From: Anaeromicropila herbilytica | GTDB taxonomy: Bacteria > Bacillota > Clostridia > Lachnospirales > Lachnospiraceae | Assembly (NCBI RefSeq): GCF_016591975.1 | Contig: NZ_AP024169.1 | Span: 139,001-203,000 of the forward strand | Direction: 5' to 3' | Length of the DNA: 64,000 nt | Shown here: positions 9,504 through 17,655 of the stretch, in pieces | Position numbering within the stretch: the first letter of the stretch is position 1 | Layout of the letters: every line of letters starts with the position of its first letter | Program-made: the position numbers and the translations under genes | Notes under the pieces: model-generated | Databases searched by the model: none | What the model was told of the DNA's origin: nothing | Seen by the model: the letters and a program-made list of their open reading frames with translations, nothing else

Positions 9504-10736
9504 TTATTCGGAGCCTTCAGAAGGAGCAGTACTTGGGCTAACACTTGGAGCAGTACTTGGTTCTTCTGTTGGTGCCGGTGTATCATTATTGTTATCAGAA
9601 TCTCCATTATCAGGATCACTAGTATGATGTGTAGGAGCTTTCGTAGGAGCAACGGTTGGAGAAGGAGCCTTAGTTGCCTGAGGCTTCTTGGTAGCAACAG
9701 GTTGCTTTGTCGGAGTTGGAGACGTAGTGGTTTGTGCATTCTTATCACCGTTATCCTTAGTACTTGCCGATGGAGAAGGAGATGGCGTTACACTTTCAGT
9801 TGGTGTTGGAGATGCAGTAGGGGTAGCACTTGGGGTAGGTGTTGCAACGGTTGTTTTCTCTTTTAAATCACTAGGATCTACATCCACGGTGCTTGATTTC
9901 TCATTTTGTTCAATAAGTTTCTTACTTGGAGTATAATTGTAGTATTCTTCAAGTGTTAAATTATTCTCATAGAGATATATTGCTAAGTCTTTCCCTACAT
10001 AACGGATATGCCATGGCTCATAGGAATATCCAGTGATATCACTCTTATTCTCTGGATATCTTATGATAAATCCAAAGCGATAACAGTTTTTTGCTAACCA
10101 TTGACCTTCTTTCGATTTACCAAAGATCTCTTCTAATGCATAGCCAACTGATTTGGCAGATACATCGATTGCTAGGCCAGTTTGATGTTCACTGTATCCT
10201 GGCATAGCAGAATATTGGTTGGTATGAGCAACGCCTCTGCTTCTAATATTTTTGGTATAGATTGATTCCTGTCTCTTATAGGAACGATAAGCAGAAACAC
10301 CATATAGTGTATAACCATCGTCACTAGCAGCTTGAAATAAATCTTTTAGGGCAGAAGCTGCTTCTTTTCTCATTAACTTCTTTTCGTCAAAATAACTTAT
10401 GTTAAATAATACATCTGGTACGACTAAATCATCTGGTATGTAATCCGAAGGTAAGCGGTATTCTTTATTAACAAGTGCAGTCATGCTATCGGGAACGGTA
10501 TCTATCTTATCCGCTTTACTATGTATGCTAGTATCATTGGTATTATTTGATTTTGAATCAGATACTTTATCAGAGTCGGTGCTATCAGAGCTCTTATTGG
10601 CGTCTTCGTTATAATAATGCTCAAAAGCAGGTGTGGTATTATTTGCTTGCGCTAGTGAGGCATGTACAAAATAAGCGCCAATACTAATTACGATAATTCC
10701 ACTCGAGATTAGAACAATTAGTTTTTTCTTTTTCAT
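9504..10736 (-). CDS. D-alanyl-D-alanine carboxypeptidase family protein (VanY/M15-like)
   Basis: This 410-aa protein has an N-terminal signal anchor (residues 5-25), a Ser/Asp-rich spacer, a zinc peptidase domain (about 110-280), and a long C-terminal tail rich in Pro, Thr and Ser. Metal-site motifs are SEHQTGLAIDV and EPWHIRYVG. M15B enzymes trim the terminal D-Ala of peptidoglycan stems outside the cell. The tail of about 120 residues is low complexity and may span or bind the wall. The ATG has AGAAAGGAT upstream. Nothing here suggests a vancomycin-resistance cluster, so housekeeping wall trimming is more likely. Confidence 0.93.
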   Translation of the reverse strand: MKKKKLIVLISSGIIVISIGAYFVHASLAQANNTTPAFEHYYNEDANKSSDSTDSDKVSDSKSNNTNDTSIHSKADKIDTVPDSMTALVNKEYRLPSDYIPDDLVVPDVLFNISYFDEKKLMRKEAASALKDLFQAASDDGYTLYGVSAYRSYKRQESIYTKNIRSRGVAHTNQYSAMPGYSEHQTGLAIDVSAKSVGYALEEIFGKSKEGQWLAKNCYRFGFIIRYPENKSDITGYSYEPWHIRYVGKDLAIYLYENNLTLEEYYNYTPSKKLIEQNEKSSTVDVDPSDLKEKTTVATPTPSATPTASPTPTESVTPSPSPSASTKDNGDKNAQTTTSPTPTKQPVATKKPQATKAPSPTVAPTKAPTHHTSDPDNGDSDNNNDTPAPTEEPSTAPSVSPSTAPSEGSE

Positions 10737-10882
10737 GAAAAACAGATCCTTTCTTCATTAAAGGGGTAAGCCCATGAGAGTCATTGCTTAGATAACCTTT
10801 TAACATCTACGATTATATCACATATAGTAGAAAAATCTATAGAATTGTAAAAAATAATCGAATCATTTTTGGTGGAAGTATT

Positions 10883-11137
10883 ACCAAATCGGGAGGTGGT
10901 GGGAATCTTGCTGTATGCATGTACGTGCCTAGAGGTTGGTTAAAGGAGCATAAGAAGTTCTAAATAGAGTGAAATCACTGAAAGCATGATAAGAATGAGA
11001 TAACTCGCACAAGACGCTCAGACAGATCTCATTCTTATCGTTGGCGTGATTGCGCTCTATTAAGAACTTCTAATACTCTTTAAGACAACCTATAGGCACG
11101 CACATGCATATAGCAAGAATCATACTACTTTATTGGT
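10883..11137 (+). repeat. Large palindromic element, copy 2 (conserved apical loop)
   Basis: The outer arms pair around TTGCTGTATGCATGTACG (left) and the complementary GCACGCACATGCATATAGC (right). The inner 14-bp stem is perfect (10988-11001 with 11026-11039). The apical loop holds AACTCGC (11002-11008), 7 bases, and GCTCAGACAG (11016-11025), as in copy 1. The right arm carries the same TTCTAATACTCTT (11068-11080). The limits are approximate because the outermost pairs are weak. Confidence 0.85.
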
Positions 11138-11367
11138 TTTTAGATGAAGTTGGGTTCCGGTATGATATTAATTGTAAACGTATTTGGCTTGAAAGACAGT
11201 TGAATAGATTCTTTATAAATATAAATTTATAATATTCGATAAAGCAAATTTAAAAATGATAATAATGGTAAGATTTAGATAAATAAGCTATACTTTACCT
11301 AAGATTATATCAGATACAATACCGTTTACGAATTAATTAGCACCTGATTATAATAGGAGGTGATTCA

Positions 11368-11596
11368 ACGAAGAAACATAAGAAATATGTTGTGCCAATC
11401 GTTTTGTATGTAATAATATGCATCGTAATTTATAGGGGTAAAGCAAGCCCAAGTAATACTGTTTAATAATTTAGATGTATCATCAATTCAATTGTTAGAA
11501 ATCTGGCTCTTGGGAATCAAATTTTATATAATAGTCATTACTATTCTATTGGTCAAAAGGATTGGGATCAATTTGAAACAATATATAACCGCCTAG
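11368..11596 (+). pseudogene. Decayed small two-helix membrane protein
   Basis: A good ribosome binding site (AGGAGGTGATTCA) is followed by ACG where an ATG would be expected, then KKHKKYVVPIVLYVIIC in frame. The frame breaks near the GGGG of 'tataggggtaa'. A +1 shift there continues to a TAG at 11594-11596, reading through a second hydrophobic helix (IKFYIIVITILLVKRI). The total is 76 codons plus one base. Both the lost start and the frameshift point to a pseudogene of a roughly 75-aa membrane protein. I do not recognise the family. Confidence 0.6.
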
Positions 11597-11753
11597 ATTA
11601 ATCCTGAGTTATGAGTCTGCAAGGGTGACAGATGGGAGTTAGTGTGAAATAAAAAGCATTTCACACGTTGAATTTAGGCCAGCGAGTAAGTCGCAGGCAT
11701 GTAGGCTAGTGTGATAATAGAGAAAATGGAGAATAATAATGGGGAGGGTAATT

Positions 11754-13052
11754 ATGAAGCACATACTTAAGAAGAATAAAATGTTTATTATTATTAAAGT
11801 TATCGCTATTTTATTAATTGTTTTATTAATAAAGGAAGGAATGAATTATGCTAAATCTAGCGGCGAAATAAAACCTGTAAGTACTAAGGAAGTCAATAAA
11901 AATAATAAAGAGAGAAAAACAATAAAAGCTCTCACGAATTATGTTACGAAAGAGGACATGTCATTAGCAAATCGGTGGAAAGGTAGTGATATGTCGCAGA
12001 TAGCTGCTGTTATGAGAAAAGCTAGATTAGGGGAAAAGGTAACTATTGCTTGCATTGGGGGCTCTATCACACAGGGAACGATATCAAAGGGAACAGGCGA
12101 TTCTAGTGTAGAAGTACATAAAAGTTATGCAGAGATCTTTTTTAAGTGGTGGTCAGATACATTTCCAAATACAAAATTTAAATTTGTTAATGCAGGTATT
12201 GGTGCAACAGACTCCTATTTGGGTGTCCATAGAGTGAAAAAGGATGTGCTTGATTATCATCCAGACCTTGTTGTCGTTGAGTTCTCGGTTAATGATGCAG
12301 ATAATTTTACATATAAGAATACTTATGACAATCTTGTACGAAGAATTTTATTGTCAGAAAATAGTCCAGCAGTTATGCTATTATTTATGGGGCAGACAAA
12401 TGGTGCTTCTGCACAGAATACGCATTCCTTGGTTGGATTTAATTATTCTCTTCCTATGGTCAGTTATAAGAATGTGATAGAGAATATGATGAAAGAAGGC
12501 AGATATTCAGCAAAGCAGTTATCAGGAGATATCACGCATCCATCTGCATTGGGACACGCCATTGCAGGAGAAATGCTTTGGAAGTATCTAAACTCTATCT
12601 ATGAAAAAATAGATACCTACAAGGAGCCAACTCCTTTTAAGCATGAAGCAATAACAAAAGAATGCTATCTACAATCTGAGATATTAGATAATAAAAATAT
12701 TACGCCAGATAGCCTTGGGACATTTAAGAAAAGCAGTAAATTTGAAGCATTTCCTAATGATTGGACTTCAAAAGAAGGAAAAGGGGAGATTAAGTATATA
12801 ATAAAGTGTAGAAATTTAGGAATCATGTATTACTGCACTACAGATGGATTAAGCGGTCAATTCGATGTCTATATAGACGGTAAAAAGGCTACTACTTTAG
12901 ATGCGAATTTTACAGGAGGATGGGGAAATTACGCAGCATCTAAGGAGGTATATACATCAGATAAAGCAGAGAAACATAGCATTGTCATTAAGAAATCAGT
13001 AGGTTCTACGGGGGAAGAGTTCACTGTGTTGGGATTATTAGCATCTTACTAA
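11754..13052 (+). CDS. Membrane-anchored SGNH/GDSL-type hydrolase
   Basis: This 432-aa protein has a basic N-terminus and one signal-anchor helix (about 10-27), so its catalytic domain should lie outside the membrane. SGNH blocks are IGGSIT (nucleophile Ser), NAGIGATDS, SVNDAD and a C-terminal ITHPSALGH carrying the catalytic His. A further domain of about 120 residues, beta-rich in pattern, follows. Such enzymes often deacetylate cell-wall or plant polysaccharides; the substrate here is unknown. ATG 11754 is preferred because GGGGAGGG stands directly before it; ATG 11739 is an alternative. Confidence 0.85.
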   Translation: MKHILKKNKMFIIIKVIAILLIVLLIKEGMNYAKSSGEIKPVSTKEVNKNNKERKTIKALTNYVTKEDMSLANRWKGSDMSQIAAVMRKARLGEKVTIACIGGSITQGTISKGTGDSSVEVHKSYAEIFFKWWSDTFPNTKFKFVNAGIGATDSYLGVHRVKKDVLDYHPDLVVVEFSVNDADNFTYKNTYDNLVRRILLSENSPAVMLLFMGQTNGASAQNTHSLVGFNYSLPMVSYKNVIENMMKEGRYSAKQLSGDITHPSALGHAIAGEMLWKYLNSIYEKIDTYKEPTPFKHEAITKECYLQSEILDNKNITPDSLGTFKKSSKFEAFPNDWTSKEGKGEIKYIIKCRNLGIMYYCTTDGLSGQFDVYIDGKKATTLDANFTGGWGNYAASKEVYTSDKAEKHSIVIKKSVGSTGEEFTVLGLLASY

Positions 13053-13163
13053 TAGATTTTATAGCACCAACTATCAGTTTACAGTTATATTCATCGTGAA
13101 GTCATATCAGTAAAGATAGTATGATATTATTTGCAGATACTTTAATGCATAAAGGAGAAAAAT

Positions 13164-13240
13164 AAGCAACTAAGAATAATAATTTAGGAGTATTTCAGCA
13201 TTTACTCAATAAATTATCAGCCTTTAGTTGCTTTTCTTGT
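13164..13240 (+). terminator. Possible long-loop terminator
   Basis: AAGCAACTAA (13164-13173) pairs with TTAGTTGCTT (13224-13233), followed by TTCTTG. The loop is about 50 bases and the T-tract is short, so this is only a candidate end for the SGNH hydrolase transcript. Confidence 0.4.
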
Positions 13241-13292
13241 TAGTTTCGGTATAGCATTATTTCATAACTCATTCCTAGACTAGAGTATAAAT

Positions 13293-13378
13293 AATACTTG
13301 ATAAATTCAGTCGAACAGAGATGAAAAAGTTTTAATCATGGTAATTTAGATAACCTAACCCTGAATTTATCAAGTATT
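13293..13378 (+). repeat. Deletion derivative of the palindromic element
   Basis: A perfect 18-bp inverted repeat (AATACTTGATAAATTCAG at 13293-13310 and its complement at 13361-13378) encloses about 50 bp. The right 58 bp closely match the right end of copy 3 (43175-43229), including AATCATGGTAATTT and GATAACCTAAC. The central hairpin and loop are missing. Confidence 0.75.
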
Positions 13379-13415
13379 CAATGAATTTTTAGTAGGAAGT
13401 GGAACTACCGCTTAA

Positions 13416-14867
13416 TTATTTATCCAGATTCATATCAGAAATTAATTCATTCTTCATCTGGAATAACTTATTGGATAAGTCTACATATACATTGTGAGGG
13501 TTTACAAGACGCTTTGTCTCATCCCATAATGTATCAAGTTCTTCGATACAATTTTGACGAATATCCATTACAGCAGGAGATTCGTATACGCATTCACCAG
13601 CTATGAAGACAGGAACTAACAATTCACGTAATGTATAAGTGTCTGGTTTTAGGTATAGCTTTTTCCAAGTTGCCATTGGATCAAATAGTAATAGAGGATC
13701 TTTTTCAGAGAGTACTTCATCAGCAAGAGCAATTAGGTCAGCTTTTATCTTTCCAGTTTCTTTATCGTAGATACGGTAAATAGTCTTATTACCTGGATTC
13801 GTAATCTTCCAAGTGTTCTCGGATAATTTAATCTTAGGAATAAAACCATTTCCTTTCTTAATAGCAGCTAGTTTATATACACCGCCAAATGCAGGGCAAT
13901 CTTTGGAGGTAATTAAGTTAGTACCAACCCCCCAAGAACGAATGGCTGCGCCTTGAGTCTTTAAGGAGTCAATTAAGTATTCGTCGAGGTCGCTTGATGC
14001 TACGATGACAGCATCTGTATAACCAGCATCATCTAACATTTTTCTTGCTTTCTTAGAAAGGTAAGCTAAGTCACCACTATCTAGACGAATTCCATATATT
14101 TTAGGCTTTTTGCCAGCTTCCTTTAACTCATTAAATACTTGAATCGCATGTGGAACACCAGAATGAAGTGTATCATAAGTATCTACTAATAAAGTAGTAT
14201 TTTGAGGATATAATTCTGCATATTTACGGAAGGCAGTGAGCTCATCTTCAAAGCTCATAATCCAGCTATGAGCATGAGTTCCTAAGGCAGGTACATTGAA
14301 CTTCTTAGCGCATAGAACATTACTTGTTCCGATACAACCACCAATCACAGCAGCCCTTGCGCCAAGTGTACCAGCGTCAGGTCCTTGAGCTCTTCTTAGA
14401 CCAAATTCCATAACTCCGTCACCTTTAGCAGCATATACAACTCTCGATGCTTTAGTGGCAATTAAGCTTTGGTGATTCACAATATTAAGAATTGCAGTTT
14501 CCACTAATTGAGCTTCCATAATAGGCGCAATAACTTTAACAAGAGGTTCCATTGGAAAGACTACAGTTCCCTCTGGAATCGCATAGATATCTCCGGTAAA
14601 TCTAAAGTCTGCTAAGTATCCTAAGAAATCCTCATCAAATAGATTAAGACCTCTTAGGTATTCAATATCCTCAGTATCAAAATGTAGTTCTTTGATATAT
14701 TCGATGACTTGTTCAAGGCCAGCGCAGATGGCATAGCCACTTCCAGAAGGATTATTACGATAAAACATATCAAAAATTACAGTTTCGTTGGCATTATTTT
14801 TAAAATAACCTTGCATCATAGTGAGTTCATAAAAATCTGTTAGTAAAGTTAAATTATCTTTCTCCAT
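13416..14867 (-). CDS. pncB: Nicotinate phosphoribosyltransferase
   Basis: This 483-aa cytoplasmic enzyme of NAD salvage makes nicotinate mononucleotide from nicotinate and PRPP with ATP hydrolysis. Typical blocks are DFYELTMMQGYF near the N-terminus, FGLRRAQGPDAG, the GTHAHSW segment with the phosphorylatable His, and LDSGDL. Length is normal. The ATG has AAAGGAG at good spacing. It stands alone between two intergenic regions. Confidence 0.96.
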   Translation of the reverse strand: MEKDNLTLLTDFYELTMMQGYFKNNANETVIFDMFYRNNPSGSGYAICAGLEQVIEYIKELHFDTEDIEYLRGLNLFDEDFLGYLADFRFTGDIYAIPEGTVVFPMEPLVKVIAPIMEAQLVETAILNIVNHQSLIATKASRVVYAAKGDGVMEFGLRRAQGPDAGTLGARAAVIGGCIGTSNVLCAKKFNVPALGTHAHSWIMSFEDELTAFRKYAELYPQNTTLLVDTYDTLHSGVPHAIQVFNELKEAGKKPKIYGIRLDSGDLAYLSKKARKMLDDAGYTDAVIVASSDLDEYLIDSLKTQGAAIRSWGVGTNLITSKDCPAFGGVYKLAAIKKGNGFIPKIKLSENTWKITNPGNKTIYRIYDKETGKIKADLIALADEVLSEKDPLLLFDPMATWKKLYLKPDTYTLRELLVPVFIAGECVYESPAVMDIRQNCIEELDTLWDETKRLVNPHNVYVDLSNKLFQMKNELISDMNLDK

Positions 14868-15382
14868 GTCTAAACTCCTTTGTGTTATGTCTTGCAGAAT
14901 TCCTATTCAATAAGTAGATCATTAATACCTATTTCTATCAAACGGTATGAGGTTATTTAAAAATAACTCAAAAAATTAAGGTATACTGCAAAATCATTAC
15001 AATAAAATTGATAAAATTAGTATTATTATATCACATCAAAAAAAATCTACAATATGCATTGTTAATAAATTAACGAAAAACTGATAGTCTTTGGTCCTAT
15101 TTTTTAATAAAAATAGAATACTAATATAGGAATTTTCACAATCTAAGTAAGGAAGAAGTACTCTTTTTTATACTAAGCAACTAAAGTTACCCAGAAAAAG
15201 TTATGGAATACTATATAAATTCAAACGTTAGATTCTCTAAATTAAAGTAATAAGGAATAAGATACTTCACAAACTTGTTAAAGCCATGAGATAGTGGAAG
15301 TAGCGAGAAGTATTTAACACTTGAAAATAGAAGCAAAATATGGTATGTTTAATGTTAAAAGAATTTAGGAGGAGATATAAAT
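14868..15382. other. AT-rich intergenic region
   Basis: These 515 bp separate divergent pncB and the CNNM-like gene and must hold both promoters. I see no hairpin, repeat-family copy or small ORF I could defend. The right edge has TTTAGGAGGAGAT, the ribosome binding site of the next gene. Confidence 0.5.
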
Positions 15383-16726
15383 ATGGATGACCCTGACCCT
15401 GACACAAATAATATTTTTACGCAAATTTTGGTGCTTGCTGGCTTGACGTTAGTCAATGCTTTTTTTGCTGGAGCTGAGATGGCTACGGTATCAGTCAATA
15501 AGAATAAGATTAATATGATGGCTGAAGAAGGTAATAAAAAGGCAAAATTAATTCTAAAATTATTAGAAGAGCCTACGAAGTTCCTATCAACCATTCAAGT
15601 TGCAATTACACTATCTGGTTTTTTCGCCAGTGCATCAGCAGCAACTGGAATCTCTAAAATGTTAGCACAATCTTTAAAGTTCTTGCATTTTGATTATACA
15701 GATGAGCTTTCTTTTGTCGCAGTAACTATTATTTTATCTTATTTTACATTGGTATTTGGTGAATTAGTTCCTAAAAGAATTGCGCTACAGAAAGCAGAGA
15801 CATTTAGCTTATTTTGTATTAGGCCAATTAATTTTGTATCAAAAGTCGCTTCACCATTTATAAAGTTATTAACTTTCTCAACGAATGTCACTCTCAAGAT
15901 CCTTGGAATGAAATCAGAGAATCTAGAAGAAGAAATCTCAAAAGAAGAGATTAAATCTCTAGTAGAACAAGGAAAAGAGCAAGGTGTATTCAATAAGATT
16001 GAACAAGAGATGATTAATTCGATATTTGAATTTGATGATAAATTAGCTAGGGAGATTATGACTCCAAGAATTAATGTATTTGCCATTGATATTACAGAAC
16101 CTGTGGATGACTACATTGAAGAACTATTTACGGTGACCTATTCAAGAATTCCAGTATATGAGGAAGAGATTGATAATATCATCGGAGTATTATATATTAA
16201 AGACTTTTTCCGTGAAGCAAGAAAAGTTGGATATGAGAACATTGATATTCGTTCTATTTTACACAAGCCTTATCTTGTGCCAGAAAGTAAAAATATTGAT
16301 GAGCTATTCAAAGAAATGCAACACAAAAAGAAATATTTTGCAATACTAATTGACGAATATGGAGAATTCTCTGGTATTGTAACCATTGAAGACTTAGTGG
16401 AAGAAATCATGGGAGATATTGAGGATGAGTATGACAAGAACGGGCCACAGATCGAGAAGATGGATGATTCTACATACCTTATTGACGGACTAATCAACGT
16501 AGATGAGATAAATAGTAAATTAGACCTTGAGATAGAATCCGAAAACTATGATACCATATCTGGTCTGCTAATTGATACAATAGGTGAAATACCAAAAGAA
16601 GGCGATACCAGAAAGATTGAAGTGGACAACCTTATATTCGAATTAGTCAGTGTAAAAGAAAAGAGAATCGACAAAGTTAAATTGTATCTTCCAAAAAAAG
16701 TAGTGGAAGAAGAGATTGATGATTGA
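15383..16726 (+). CDS. CNNM/CorC-type membrane protein (DUF21, CBS pair, CorC_HlyC)
   Basis: This 447-aa protein has about four N-terminal membrane helices (DUF21, residues 10-190), a tandem CBS region (about 215-340, with MTPRINVFAID and IDEYGEFSGIVTIEDLVEEI), and a C-terminal CorC_HlyC domain. Relatives are often called hemolysins, but evidence favours Mg2+/divalent-cation transport or efflux. The start is ATG behind GGAGGAG. It is followed by the ileS leader and is likely monocistronic. Confidence 0.93.
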   Translation: MDDPDPDTNNIFTQILVLAGLTLVNAFFAGAEMATVSVNKNKINMMAEEGNKKAKLILKLLEEPTKFLSTIQVAITLSGFFASASAATGISKMLAQSLKFLHFDYTDELSFVAVTIILSYFTLVFGELVPKRIALQKAETFSLFCIRPINFVSKVASPFIKLLTFSTNVTLKILGMKSENLEEEISKEEIKSLVEQGKEQGVFNKIEQEMINSIFEFDDKLAREIMTPRINVFAIDITEPVDDYIEELFTVTYSRIPVYEEEIDNIIGVLYIKDFFREARKVGYENIDIRSILHKPYLVPESKNIDELFKEMQHKKKYFAILIDEYGEFSGIVTIEDLVEEIMGDIEDEYDKNGPQIEKMDDSTYLIDGLINVDEINSKLDLEIESENYDTISGLLIDTIGEIPKEGDTRKIEVDNLIFELVSVKEKRIDKVKLYLPKKVVEEEIDD

Positions 16727-16837
16727 CATCTGAAAAGGAATATACTATCATAAGATTTATATAAAATGGTAAGGTTCTTAGGAACTGGAATTACATGATA
16801 TAAGTAAATAAAATAAAAACTTTGATAGAGACAGTAG

Positions 16838-17105
16838 ATATTAAGTGAAACTTTAAAGCGAGTCAGGGAGAGTGAAAGCCTGATTGGAGTAACTGATATT
16901 GAAGATCACTCTTGAGTTGCAAGCCCAAAGATCGTTAGATAGCAATGATTTCAATATAAGTTATAACTTATATAAAGGAAGCATGTTATGACCAAGTAAG
17001 TGAAGCCGGAGTCCACCGTTAGAAGGATCGCATATGTTAGTATGTTAAATAGGTGGTAACGTGATAGCTATAGCTTTCATCCTGTTTAGGATGAAAGCTT
17101 TTTTA
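16838..17105 (+). promoter_or_regulatory. T-box leader, isoleucine type
   Basis: A structured leader precedes ileS. The specifier candidate is ATC at 16905-16907 within GAAGATCACTC. The T-box antiterminator sequence AGGTGGTAACGTG is at 17051-17063; its TGGT bulge would pair with the ACCA end of tRNA-Ile (discriminator A). The terminator AGCTTTCATCC...GGATGAAAGCT plus T6 is at 17072-17105. Uncharged tRNA-Ile should stabilise the antiterminator and allow read-through into ileS. The T-box motif deviates at a few positions from the common form. Confidence 0.9.
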
Positions 17106-17114
17106 AATTCATAG

Positions 17115-17387
17115 GATTAGGGTATCAAAAGCCTTATTTTAGTGTACTGAGTGTATATCGCTGTATAATTATGAATTTTGGCTACCTTTCCCTCAGTAAA
17201 GTTTACAAAACAAACTTATCATATTTTTTACAAGCCTCAGAACTAGCATAAATACTCACTCACGTTCCTATTTTCACTATGAGTCTTGACAAAATATAAA
17301 CGATACCTTCGGCCGGACTACGCCAAAATTAATAATTATACAGCGATATACACAATTTAGACTAAGAAAGGCTTTTACACCCTAATC
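17115..17387 (-). mobile_element. MITE-like element, complete copy
   Basis: This is 273 bp with imperfect terminal inverted repeats of about 65 bp. The ends read GATTAGGGTRTMAAAAGCCTT inward to CGCTGTATAATTATKAATTTTGG. The interior has no ORF. The same sequence, in the opposite orientation, occupies 63787-64000. Flanks TTCATAG and TTTATAG could be a 7-bp target duplication with one mismatch. It lies 10 bp after the T-box terminator, inside the ileS leader. No transposase is in the window, so it would be non-autonomous. Confidence 0.8.
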
Positions 17388-17390
17388 TTT

Positions 17391-17515
17391 ATAGGAACTT
17401 GCTTCGAATTTCCTATAAATTAAAAAGCACTCCGTGCAGGATGCGCACAAGCGCGAATGGAAGATATCGCAGATGCGACCGCGCTTGACGCGAGAGTTTG
17501 CATTGCAAACTTTTT
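17391..17515 (+). other. Row of six consecutive short hairpins, ending terminator-like
   Basis: The hairpins follow one another: ATAGGAA/TTCCTAT (17391-17416), GCAC-tcc-GTGC (17427-17437), TGCGC-acaa-GCGCG (17442-17455), CGC-agat-GCG (17468-17477), CGCG-cttga-CGCG (17480-17492), and GTTTGC-att-GCAAAC followed by T5 (17496-17515). The part from 17427 is clearly richer in G+C than its surroundings. It sits between the T-box and the ileS start. Confidence 0.75.
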
Positions 17516-17655
17516 GTTATTTTTCTTATTTCATGTAAGAAAAATAGAAAATATGGTAATAGTTAAAATAATAGTGATAGCTTCAACACAATAGAAGCCA
17601 TTGAACTCAAACAAGTTAAAACAAAATCAAGATCATATTAAAGGAGGAGTTAATC

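Noticed and set aside
9504..9748. Pro/Arg-rich frames on both strands opposite the peptidase tail
   Set aside because: These arise from the low-complexity Pro/Ser/Thr-coding repeats of the real gene.
9504..10736. VanY-like gene as part of a glycopeptide-resistance cluster
   Set aside because: No vanHAX or two-component genes are nearby, and the ddl in the window has a D-Ala-D-Ala-type active site.
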